Made by a program: the position numbers and the translations under genes
Notes under the pieces: model-generated
What the model was told of the DNA's origin: nothing
What the model saw: only the letters and a program-made list of their open reading frames with translations
Database searches by the model: none
In this document: positions 55,441 to 64,000 of the stretch, one piece after another
Numbering within the stretch: the first letter of the stretch is position 1
Layout: each line of letters opens with the position of its first letter
Assembly: GCA_947359465.1 (NCBI GenBank)
Contig: OX375873.1
Coordinates: forward strand, 137,575,916-137,639,915
Source: Metellina segmentata
Lineage: Eukaryota > Arthropoda > Arachnida > Araneae > Tetragnathidae
Direction: 5' to 3'
DNA length: 64,000 nt

Positions 55441-57541
55441 ATGCCGTTACGCCGCCATCGAAGAAAATATGAGCAGCTGTCAGAGTTCGAGAGGGGAAGA
55501 ATCATCGGGATGATGGAAGCTAGGTGGTCAGCTCGGCAAGTAGCTCGTCAAGTAGGCCGCTCTGATTTTACTGTGAGGAGGTGTTGGGACCAGTGGACAG
55601 AAGAGACGTCATTTACACGGCGACCAGGCTCAGGACGCCCTCGACAGACTAGTCGCCGAGAAGACCGTGACATCATACGAAACGCACGCGTAGAGCCAAC
55701 TGCCTCATTGGCCGCTATCCAGACACAGGCAGCACCTACCAAGCTGAACTGCTTGCTCTTAAGGAAGCAGTATACTATTGTGTTTCAGAGGGAATAGCAG
55801 CCAACACACATCAGGTCTGACAGTGCATCAAGTATCGCCGCTCTTGGTAATCTCTTCTCCCACAACCAGATCGTTAATGAGGTTAAGGAAAAACTGCTGG
55901 AAGCCACTGAAATACCCCAAATTAACATCTCATGGGTTAAAGCACACGCTGGCATCGAGGGAAATGAACAAGCAGACCTACTTGCGAAATCTGCAGCAAA
56001 TGGGATCTCTCACCAAACAACCAGTCTAAAGTGGCCTAGGTGCAAATTATCAAGTTCTATTGATGCACTGATCTCGAATCAATGGCAAGGAGAATGGGAT
56101 ACTTCTACCAAAGGAAGATACACCTATCAATTCTTCTCTAAGATCTCAACACACCTAAAATACCAGAACCCAAAGCTGGTACAATTCTTCGCAGGCCATG
56201 GACCATTTCCGGCATATCTAGAGCGTTTTCATCTTCGATCTAGTGCGCTGTGTATATGCGGCCGAGAAGGTGATCCCATCCACTACCTTTTTGACTGTGA
56301 TCTCACAAGTCAGTGGCATTTGTTGAAACCTTCTCTTCAACACTACTCTCATTGGTGCCAAAATACTGCCAAGAACATACACTGCCACCACAAAATCATT
56401 AAAGTGATGGAATTTCTCAGCTCCAACATTGATTATATCTGTGAGAGCTGAGAAGTTTAAGTCGAAAGTTCTCAAAATAACTTTGCTTTCCTTTCGAAAC
56501 TTTTATAGGTCATTTCGGCTGTCTGACATCTGTATTTAACGTTCTGACTTTTGTATATTTCAATATTGTTATTATTATTATTATTTTTTCCCTTCTGGAA
56601 ATGATTTTTTTTTGTTTTTTGTTTTGTTCTTTTCTCATTTTGTTCTGTGTTAATTTTTCAAACTTTGTCATCCTCTTCTTTTGTCATTTTGTATTTTTGT
56701 GCCTTCATGTTTTACCCTTCAATTGACTTTCCCCTTCTGTGTACTTAAATGTGTATGTATATATTGTGGATTGCTTAGCTCTCCCTTATCCCAGAATCTC
56801 CTCCGTAAGGCGGACTATACAGCTGAAAGCCGCACAGGTGAAACAGTGTCCGCCTACGGCGTCCAGTCCAGTCCAGTTATCGCGGCGCCCATTACGTGTG
56901 CTGCCAATGACACCCACCCAACAACACCTCCGTTTGGAGTGTGTCGCTCACGACGGGATTGGACTGCATTGGAATGGAACCATGTCGTCTTCAGAGACGA
57001 ATCTAGATTCCATTTGAGCAATGATGTCAATCGTGTTCGTGTGTGGAGGCCCCGTGGTGAACGCCTCAATCCTGCCTTCGCTTTACAGCGACACACCGCT
57101 CCCACAGCTGGTGTGATGGTATGGGGTGCCATTGCTTATGATACACGGTCACCCCTAATATTGATCCATGGCACAATGACAGCCCAGCGGTACGTCCATG
57201 ACATACTTCAGCCACATGTGATGCCACTCATGGCAGGGCTCCCAGGAACCATTTTTCAACAAGACAATGCTCGGCCACACACAGCAAGGATGTCACAAGA
57301 CTGCCTCCGCCACATTACCACCCTTCTTTGGCCTGCTCGATCCCCAGATTTGTCATCAATCGAGTATATCTGGGATCAGTTAGCATGGCAACTTGGACAC
57401 CCTATGAGTTTGGTCCAACTAGAGGCGCGTTTACAGCAATTGTGGCACGAGATGTCTCAGGACATCATACAGAACTTGTATGCCTCAATGCCCGCTCGTA
57501 TCGCATCGTGCATTCGCGCTAGAGTGGGTTCAACAGAGTAC
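55441..57541 (+). pseudogene. Tc1 transposase split by a LINE insertion
   Basis: The N-terminal half from ATG 55441 is intact: EFERGRIIGMMEARWSARQV, GRSDFTVRRCWDQWTEET and RRPGSGRPRQTSRRED, a paired-type helix-turn-helix pair with the GRPR linker, ending ASLAAIQTQ near 55733. The C-terminal half resumes near 56877 (SRRPLRVLPMTPT) and keeps the DDE triad: D in VVFRDESRF (56996-56998), D in FQQDNARPH (57263-57265), E in SSIEYIWD (57362-57364), with stop at 57542-57544. About 30 residues between the halves are missing. Without the insert it would be close to a complete 340-residue transposase, so the LINE probably killed it fairly recently. Confidence 0.9.
55735..56880 (+). mobile_element. 5'-truncated non-LTR retrotransposon (Jockey/R1-like tail)
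   Basis: Starts abruptly inside an RNase H domain and runs through a stop into a T-rich 3' UTR with an (ATT)n run (56566-56588), ending near gtccagtccagtccag (56860-56875). Coding: TYQAELLALKEAVYYCVSEG (catalytic Glu region), RSDSASSIAALG (catalytic Asp), ISWVKAHAGIEGNEQADLLA (final RNase H motif), then a gag-knuckle-like CICGREGDPIHYLFDC zinc motif and a C-terminus ending NIDYICES. One frameshift near 55800. Clear TSDs were not found. 5' truncation is normal for LINE insertion. Confidence 0.85.
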
Positions 57542-58418
57542 TAAGACTTCCCTTCATTTGTACTTTTTTTCTGCAATAAATGATCCTTTTTATTGGATTT
57601 TCTAATCATTTACTTATATCAAAGTAGTACTTACATGTGTAAAATTTCGTTTCATTTTAACGATTTTTTCTTGGTGCGCAATTTTTTATGGCAATGAGAG
57701 TATTTCTTGTTAGAGGAAGTGAGTTGTTATGCATTAATGAAACTGACTGGAAAAGGTTAATTATGTGGTGCAAATTGTGAAAAAAGAAAACTCTTTTATG
57801 AGGGTGTATCTTGTTAAAACAAGCAAAAATACATTTGTTTTAAGAAATGAAACAATCTATGTAATCGATTAATGTGACAATCTGCTAACTGCTTTCTCAT
57901 CGTCTGCAGGAAGTTCAGAGTGACAGAAAAATTTGCTGAAGTTTGAAGTTACTTTCAATGTTTATGATGTTCAATAATTTTACTAAAAGTTTACAGTTTG
58001 GAAATTTCTAAATCTTAAGTTTAGTTAATTTAATGGCTTTATTCTTTATTTCTAACATTTTATTAAAATAAGACTAACGTAATTTTCAGAATCATTATTT
58101 ACTATTATAAATGTTGAAAATGTGTGCAAGTTTTAATAAACACGGAATTTAGTATGTGTGGAATTGATTTACTTTTGTAGCCTACTTTAAACAATCTAAA
58201 GATAACATGTATCCCAAGGTACAACACCATGTTGAACTTTGTGACATATGCATAGATTAACAAAACAATTTATTAAACAATTTGTGTTCGAGTACAAATA
58301 AATAAAAAAAAGTAAATTCTTTCCAAAGTAATGAATGTAAATAATTGATGGGGAAAACAAGTTAGCCCCAGGAAAAATATTTGTTTAAAACTGTCCCAAG
58401 GTACGACACCTTCCCATA

Positions 58419-58779
58419 ATTAACGCAATGTTTTTAATAATGTACTGAAAGAGTGCCGATAACATTTTCAGTAAGTCCACCACTTAGCCACGCAATAGTT
58501 GTTTCCACAGCTTCCTTCAAGCCAGAGAACGGTATGTGCTGATTGGTCCTTTCTTCTAATTGAACGTTCTGATCCTCCGCCATGACCCGGTGGGGTCATT
58601 ACGGATATAGATGAGACGTCGGTGTTCAAAAGCTGTGGGTCCTGATGAGCAAAGACAGGAAAGGAGTGGGGAGACGCGCGGAGGGCGCTTGAACAAAAAG
58701 GTGAACAATCAAGATGACCATCGCAATTAAAAGGCAGATCGCCTGGTGACTCTTTCAGGGGCTGACGTAAACCCAAAGG
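58419..58779. other. intron 1 spacer near exon 1
   Basis: 58480-58760 is GC-richer than its surroundings and contains no element I recognise. The minus-strand frame 58468-58929 crosses into a SINE and lacks splice support. Confidence 0.3.
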
Positions 58780-59121
58780 TAAGGTAATTTTAATTAACCG
58801 TACTAGAGAAACACAACGGGTTATTGACGACGGTCCGGGATCAATCCCCCAAGGGAAAGATCCCCTGAAAAACAACACCAAGTCATTTTGAACCACGTTC
58901 AGGTGACGAGGCAACACCTGAGTTGGCACCCCACTCTACAAACTTCCACTCCAACCCAACGTGAGGACTTTCGGCCACGACAGATTTAAGGTGTACCATT
59001 CGCCTTTACATTATACGCCTATAAACATCCATGCATTGACTCAGATTCGAACCAGGAACATTCCGATCCAGAGGCTGACACCTTAACCACCAAACCGGTT
59101 GAGCCTTGGGTTGTCGGCTTA
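58780..59121 (-). repeat. tRNA-derived SINE, head type B
   Basis: Tail gtaaggtaattttaattaac, complete body, head on the minus strand aagccgacaacccaaggctc, aaccggtttggtggttaagg and ggttcgaatctgag. Flanks acccaaagg (58771-58779) and accgaaagg (59122-59130) are a probable 9-bp duplication with one mismatch. It lies 67 bases from exon 1. Confidence 0.83.
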
Positions 59122-59188
59122 GACCGAAAGGAGAGATGGGCTCCTAACGTTGAGTGCTGATTGGATAGGGAAGGAAAGAGTGGTTTAC

Positions 59189-59329
59189 CTGGCAGGCAGC
59201 CGCCCGAGCTGGAGAGGACCGAGAACCTTTCTCTACACTTGCACACTTTGAGTTCCAGGTCGCATTTCAGAAGTTCCTGGTCGCCGCAGTCGCTGTCTGT
59301 CGTGCACTTCTGAGGGGACTCGACCATTC
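59189..59329 (-). CDS. host membrane-protein gene, first visible exon (EB module 1)
   Basis: Acceptor ctcttccgtttcag (AG at 59330-59331) and donor CTGCCAG-gtaaac (GT at 59187-59188). 141 bp, phase 1 on both sides, so an upstream exon supplies the first base of its first codon. It codes for MVESPQKCTTDSDCGDQELL, KCDLELKVCKCRERF and SSGGCLP: cysteines in the order C-x5-C-x7-C-x5-C-x-C-x11-C, matching the layout of the next exon. Known of EB-type modules: secreted or extracellular, disulphide-bonded. The Met here is internal, not a start; the signal peptide exon is not identified. Alternative: an EGF-like rather than EB classification. Confidence 0.82.
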
Positions 59330-59596
59330 CTGAAACGGAAGAGCAGACGGTCAAACTACATGCAAACAGACGAAAACAAAGAATAGAAAATACGCTGTGC
59401 ATCTCAACCCCCCCCCCCCCACCTAGTTCTTGAAGGCGAACTATGTGTAACTCATGCTGGTTCGATATCGCACGAACATTAGACCGAAAAAATCGCCGAA
59501 ACATTTTCGAACAGTGAAAAGTTCGAAAGAGAAAGTTCGTCAGTGTGTTTCATGTGACCAGAATATCTCTTATTTTTTTTTAATATCTTAGTGGTG

Positions 59597-59888
59597 GTAG
59601 GTAGGTATTTTAATTAACGTTCTATTAGAACAATACAACGGGCTTTTGAGGACGGTCCGGGATCAATTGCTTAAGGGAAAGGTCACAGGACACCACCACG
59701 TAATTGTGTACTACGGTCAGATGACGAGGTAACACCTGAGCTTGCATCCCACTCTCCAAACTTCCACACCACACCGACGTGAGGACATTTGAGGTCACGA
59801 CAGATTTAACCTGTATACACGATGGTCTTTGTTTGGATTCGAACTCGCAACCTTCCGATTACATGTCCATTACTCTTCCAACTGGGAC
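59597..59888 (-). repeat. tRNA-derived SINE, head type A
   Basis: Tail ggtaggtaggtattttaatt, body, head gattcgaactcgcaaccttc and tactcttccaactggg on the right. It lies about 270 bases upstream of exon 1. Confidence 0.8.
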
Positions 59889-59890
59889 CT

Positions 59891-60330
59891 TCACACGAAT
59901 TGGAATTCTCAAAATGTTTTACGAGTTTCCACGACTGAAACCATTATCCAATTTCACTTCAGCCCCGCTCATGTGAAAAACATCAGTGATAGGAGTGATT
60001 CGAAACAATTAACACATGTGTTTAACAAGGTGTATTTACAAACTTTTTTGTCATTAGAATTTGTTTCGGCGAAACTAGATATTTTTGACCCACCCTGACG
60101 TACATGCATGTTTCGCAGAGAAAATAATTCCCAAGAATCAATCGATATAACAAAGACACTTCGCTTTTCCTAATCCCAGTAGGGTTTTGTTCCAGAATCA
60201 AGCTTCACTTCAATTTGGAACTGATTCGAGAAATTACGAAACAAATAGGTGTCAGGATAGAGAAAGGAATGTTCTTTACTACAGAACATCAAGTATGCCT
60301 GATATCATATCCTGCGCCCAATCCTCCGAG
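59891..60330. other. spacer, nothing identified
   Basis: No element or exon recognised. Confidence 0.3.
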
Positions 60331-60335
60331 TAGTT

Positions 60336-60530
60336 TCGACGAGATATCTCGTCCATAAAGATCTGAGCAATTTTGCTAATCACGAGGTACATCTTTTCAA
60401 AACAGTGTCGATAATTTTATACGATGAATTATATATTATGATATAAATTTTATATGATGAAGAGATCAAGGTCTAGTCAGTTTTTCTAATGACGAGATAC
60501 CTCGTCGAGACAACGGCCAGAAGGGTTAAA
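60336..60530. repeat. short relative of the 45-bp minisatellite
   Basis: Begins with the perfect 16-bp palindrome gacgagatatctcgtc (60338-60353), then cataaagatctgagcaattt. An AT-rich insertion follows, then aaggtctagtcagtttttct and gacgagatacctcgtcgaga with caacggccagaagggt. The last word parallels the right edge of the main array (gagatacctcgtcgagacaa then tgaccacaaggaatgg), so both arrays share the same right boundary. Confidence 0.75.
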
Positions 60531-62266
60531 GGGCTAATGCAAAGATTCTTATTCTTTTTTTTTAACTAATTTTACAATAATTTTTGGACTTGTACAAAAT
60601 TATAAACCAGGCATGGATAGTGTCGTTTAGGGTAAACATAATGTCTTTTGATAGGTCGATTTTTATCTTCATTGTTTTTCTCGGCTCACAATATCGAGAA
60701 GGAGAGTGATAAGACAGGGTAACTTTCATTTTAAGAATGATCCATGGTTAAAATAAATTACATTGCAATATATACTACAATATTGTAAATTAGTTGTTGT
60801 ATTGGACGTGGTAGTTGTTCAATATGTTCCTCATATTACACTCTCTAGAATTCAGTAGGAGTTAAATTGAATAAACCCTACCTAGTCAATTAGACTAGTG
60901 AGTCTAGTTTATTGAAGTTGCGTGAGACATTGATATCTGTATGAAGATCCCTGGTGCACTACTGTTTCCTACAAGCCCTAGAATGCGTTAGGGCGTTTTC
61001 AACGGTTGTGTTGGATCGAGTGAGCAAAAATGATTGTTTTCATGTTCTGGGATCGCTTTTAAAACTTATTTGGAAGAGAGAGACAGCCGTCGTATCAAAA
61101 GTCCTGGTGGGGCATGTTGGCATTTAAGTCAAGGGGCATGTTGGCATAGAAAATAGTGGACATAGACGGTGATGAATTCTATATTTCCACAATGGTGAAA
61201 ACACACAAACTTTGTAGATGGCCAGAAGTCGCCGACACAATCTTGTACAACCGCAACAAAATTTAACGAAAATTAAAGCCACCAATTATAGTGGACGGAC
61301 GCCCTACTTTTTTGGTGGACATGAAGCGTTAATATTTCCTTGTTTTGTGTTTGTGATTTTCCTTATTTTGTATTAAAACATAAGTTTTAAAGTGATTAAC
61401 TTGCATTATTGCTAAGATCCTATCACAATGCAATGATACACCAACTTATCCCAGGCGTTATGCCAACCTGCCCACATACGGGGTAAGTTGGCATAGCTCG
61501 AACACTTTCGTAAACAGTTCTTAACGCGAGAAAACTATACTATTTTCAGTGGCGTGTTTTCATTTATTTGTAGTCAAAGGGAGTTCCACTATTAACAGCA
61601 TTGGTAACATTATCTGAAAGTATTACTGAAAAAAAAAATCAAAAACCGGAAACTCTGTCACTAGCCCCGTATTCTACTAGTAAAAAAAAATACATATAGA
61701 TCTATGTTCTTTTCATCAGCTATCACTATTTGTGGAAATGAATGGTACGATTGATGAAACGGAAATTTGTGACCAGCCGTTTAATTAGTTTTAACACGTT
61801 GCAATTAAATGCTGTTCCATCCCACACTCGATTGTGGTACATCAATTCCCTACCGAATCCGAAGAATCGCATACAGGCGGTGCAGATAATAGCACGCTGT
61901 TCGCATGATTTCCCCCTGCATCCATAACATCCCCTGTGAGCAACGATCGTTCCAGACTCCATCCCGATCAGAATGAGCCTAATCCGCTGCTTGATGTCCG
62001 AGACCTGCCGTCTCCAACGGGAGACGATGACCACAACAAGAGACCGCGGTGAAGAGGCTCACACGCTGGCTGGCGCCGTGGACCGGGAGCTCTACCCCTT
62101 TCATCACGTGACACGCGCTCTTGGAAGGTGTCCAAAAAGAAACGCCGCAGTGGTGCGGGGGAGAAGGGTGAACACACTAGATGCGAAAGAGCATGGCAAC
62201 AAAGGGCGCGGATTAGGGCGATAGCAGAACAGGAGCTTTTGTAGTTTCGAACCTCCGCTCCAAGTA
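60531..62266. other. upstream region: pogo-like scraps and a GC-rich patch
   Basis: 61100-61500 holds four copies of a (g)gggcatgttggcat / gtaagttggcata / tatgccaacctgccc motif at two sites, like the subterminal motifs of the neighbouring pogo-like elements; no transposase seen. 61930-62220 is CpG- and GC-rich. On its minus strand a frame ending PGPRRQPA then GCG T-gtgagc would offer a phase-1 donor compatible with the first visible host exon, but no signal peptide is evident. This could be the promoter or first exon of the host gene; evidence is weak. Confidence 0.3.
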
Positions 62267-63976
62267 GGGGAATGTGGGTAGCAGTGTTACATGGGGTTCA
62301 GTATAACAGTGTATTTCATTTTAAAGTGGTTGCAAAATAAGATAAATTTGTATACAATCTTGTTAGCCATCTTATTTTCCAGAAGTCCATGTGTTATAGA
62401 AGAATTTGCATCAATAGTTACATTTCTGAAAGCAAATCTCCATTTTTGCATGTTAAAAGTAAAATTTTGTATTTGTAATTAATTTCTCTTTCTTCGTGAG
62501 TGGTGCTTATTTTATAATGAATAATATTTTAGTAGTAAAGCTAATTGTGTTTTGGCTCTGTTGAGTTATCTATGATCGAGTTGGGCTCGAATGATCTCAA
62601 TTCACAATATGTGGTCCTAAAATAAATTTGTTACAAGCTATGTCAGATGGTGTACAGTGTTACAGAATGAAATGGGGCACACTGTTACATACATAATTTG
62701 TCCAATTAACACATAACAAACAAGAATATGTTTTACAATGGAAATTTCATTACTCTTATAGCTCTGCATTTTTCATTTTCAGATTTTTAACTATAAAAAT
62801 GAGTGATAACATAAATAAATTGTTTAAGTTTTCCTAAATCTTTTCCTCCATATAGGTTTGCATATCTTTTTATGTCATGTTTACAATATTTTTTTTTCAT
62901 GATTAGCAGTTTTCTTTTGTTAAGTCATTCAAAACATTTACAAGCTAACAAAATTATGTCTCCTTAAGAAGTAAGGTCTTTCCCTAAACCCCAAAACACT
63001 ACAAAATAGATGACGGGTGAAATGTTAGATCTTGACTAATACGCCAGTTAAAAATATGATTAGAGGAAATATTGAAGAGGAAAAAAGCACTAAACCTTAA
63101 AAAGAACGAAATTCCCAAGAAGCGAGCCAAAGTGAATCTGAGACATAAGCTTACCAATATATCAACAGAAGATGAAGATTCACCATATTATGCTGAAAGT
63201 GATAACTTCTTTTTCAGAATTGCAATCAGACATTGTTGTAGACGACAACAATTAACAATGGATATTACGTTACAGTTAAAAGACACCTTAAAGAACTTAA
63301 AATTTACTCTATTAGGGATGTTGTGAATCAGAACAATATTGATTTGGAAGTGTTGTACGTCAAAATAATTTTTTGATCTTATAAATTTTCACAAACAAAT
63401 AAAGTTTATTCATTTGAAAAATCAAAAATAATTGCCAAACCTCCTCTCACAATTCCACCAGGAGGGATAGTAAAAAAAAAACCAGAAATGCTGGTTTTCC
63501 CTGTGGATTTAACTTCCTATCAAAATGTAAAATAAGTTTACAATTTCTTTAATCTTATTTTATCATCTACTGTTGGCTAGAATCATTGCTAATGTTTTCC
63601 TCACCTTTAAAGCTGTTAAATTATACTTAAACTAACCAAAAGTGGTATTTTATTTTAAGCCTGCTTAAGGTATCATTAGATATATGTATATTTCAATTGA
63701 AATTTAATGTAATAAAAGCCCATACTTTATATTTGCTGTTGCTACTATAACGTAACACTGTACCCCGACAGTGGGACACAGTGTTACAATGTACATACAT
63801 CACTCCCAAAAACATTAAATAGTGGAAATAAATGTTGCTCTTTTTAATTTTAATATGTGAGATGTGTGTAAGAGATGAAAGATTATTTTAAGGGCTTTGT
63901 TTGCTTCATATAGATGCATATCTTGATGCCACAGCTGAAAATAAAAAAACGTGTAACACTGTGCCCCACCTTCCCC
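62267..63976 (+). mobile_element. pogo-like element with repeated cagtgttac motifs
   Basis: TA at 62265-62266 and 63977-63978. Ends: ggggaatgtgggtagcagtg left and ggggaaggtggggcacagtg right (inverted), both continuing ttac. The words cagtgttac or gtaacactg recur several times near each end (62284, 62657, 62683, 63753, 63781, 63952). 1710 bp. The interior keeps only the tail of a transposase. Confidence 0.72.
63072..63326 (+). pseudogene. pogo/jerky-type transposase C-terminal remnant
   Basis: LKRKKALNLKKNEIPKKRAK and TEDEDSPYYAESDN: a Lys/Arg-rich run followed by an acidic stretch, as at the C-terminus of pogo/jerky-family transposases. The catalytic domain is absent or decayed beyond recognition upstream. 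The family is inferred from this and from the TA-flanked termini. Confidence 0.4.
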
Positions 63977-64000
63977 TACTAGTTTTAGAGATAGGCAGTG

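Larger units (their letters stand above)
55209..57700 (+). mobile_element. Tc1-like transposon interrupted by a LINE fragment
   Basis: TA at 55207-55208 and 57701-57702. Ends: cactcattgccataaaaatt left and ctctcattgccataaaaaat right (inverted), continuing tg.gcaccaa. 2492 bp, of which about 1.15 kb is the LINE insert. Transposase halves on either side are well preserved. Confidence 0.9.
54634..58416. mobile_element. pogo-like element carrying a nested Tc1 and LINE
   Basis: TA at 54632-54633 and 58417-58418. Ends: ggggggaggagttgttattc left and tgggaaggtgtcgtaccttg right (inverted), similar in layout. Subterminal motifs of the type gttgtaccttgggac (54989-55003) and atcccaaggtacaac (58211-58225; also 58392-58408) face each other. 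No transposase of its own is seen, and 2.5 kb of the interior is the Tc1 insertion. Class by resemblance to the element at 62267-63976. Confidence 0.5.

Noticed and set aside
58468..58929. 153-codon minus-strand frame beside exon 1
   Set aside because: It starts inside a SINE body and has no splice signals; considered as a missing host exon and dismissed.
1..64000. CRISPR array, phage or bacterial operon
   Set aside because: No short spaced repeats with unique spacers, no ribosome-binding-site-led gene rows; introns, SINEs and hAT elements show a eukaryotic chromosome.

Overview
This is a eukaryotic, AT-rich, intron- and transposon-laden window. The protein-coding content and the particular Tc1, mariner, hAT and tRNA-SINE families fit an arthropod, most likely a chelicerate such as a spider; that assignment is inference from family resemblance, not from a search. 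No bacterial operons, rRNA genes, CRISPR arrays or convincing tRNA genes were seen.

One host gene runs along almost the whole window on the minus strand. I assembled six exons by reading splice sites and codon phase: 59189-59329, 38320-38469, 30573-30687, 23325-23488, 19138-19274 and 12764-12934. Their phases chain without conflict and give 291 residues plus a stop: two cysteine-rich EB/EGF-like modules (one exon each, both phase 1-1), one transmembrane helix, a basic cytoplasmic stretch and a Ser/Pro/Glu-rich tail. The 5' end (signal peptide) is not identified; a GC-rich patch near 62 kb is a weak candidate. A possible last exon of another gene lies on the plus strand at 749-880.

The introns (4 to 21 kb) hold nearly all the mobile elements. 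Class II elements with readable ends and target-site duplications (TSDs): two 3.1 kb hAT elements (2109-5191 and 19323-22394, perfect 8-bp TSDs), a third hAT-like element (14120-16328) split by a Tc1 element, a GTF2IRD2-like hAT relic (16.9-18.5 kb), Tc1 elements (14698-16107, 25926-27872, 55209-57700), a mariner (31293-32307) nested in another mariner derivative (30904-32405), Tigger-like MITEs, pogo-like elements near the right end and a small Helitron-like element (1205-1848). Four copies of one internally deleted Tc1 derivative occur at 18.5, 46.2, 52.0 and 53.7 kb. Class I: a 5'-truncated LINE tail (about 55735-56880) inside the 55 kb Tc1, which is itself inside a pogo-like element.

A dense tRNA-derived SINE family (about 18 copies or fragments) carries one body behind two different tRNA-like heads; other SINEs have (AAC)n or other tails, and one is a chimera. 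A 45-bp minisatellite (33 full units, 42.4-44.0 kb) built round a GACGAGATATCTCGTC-type palindrome is the longest open frame in the window, and a short related array sits at 60.3 kb. By contrast 5.2-12.6 kb, just past the host stop codon, is nearly free of recognisable elements and may include a long 3' UTR. All element relationships were read by eye; no alignment program or database was used.
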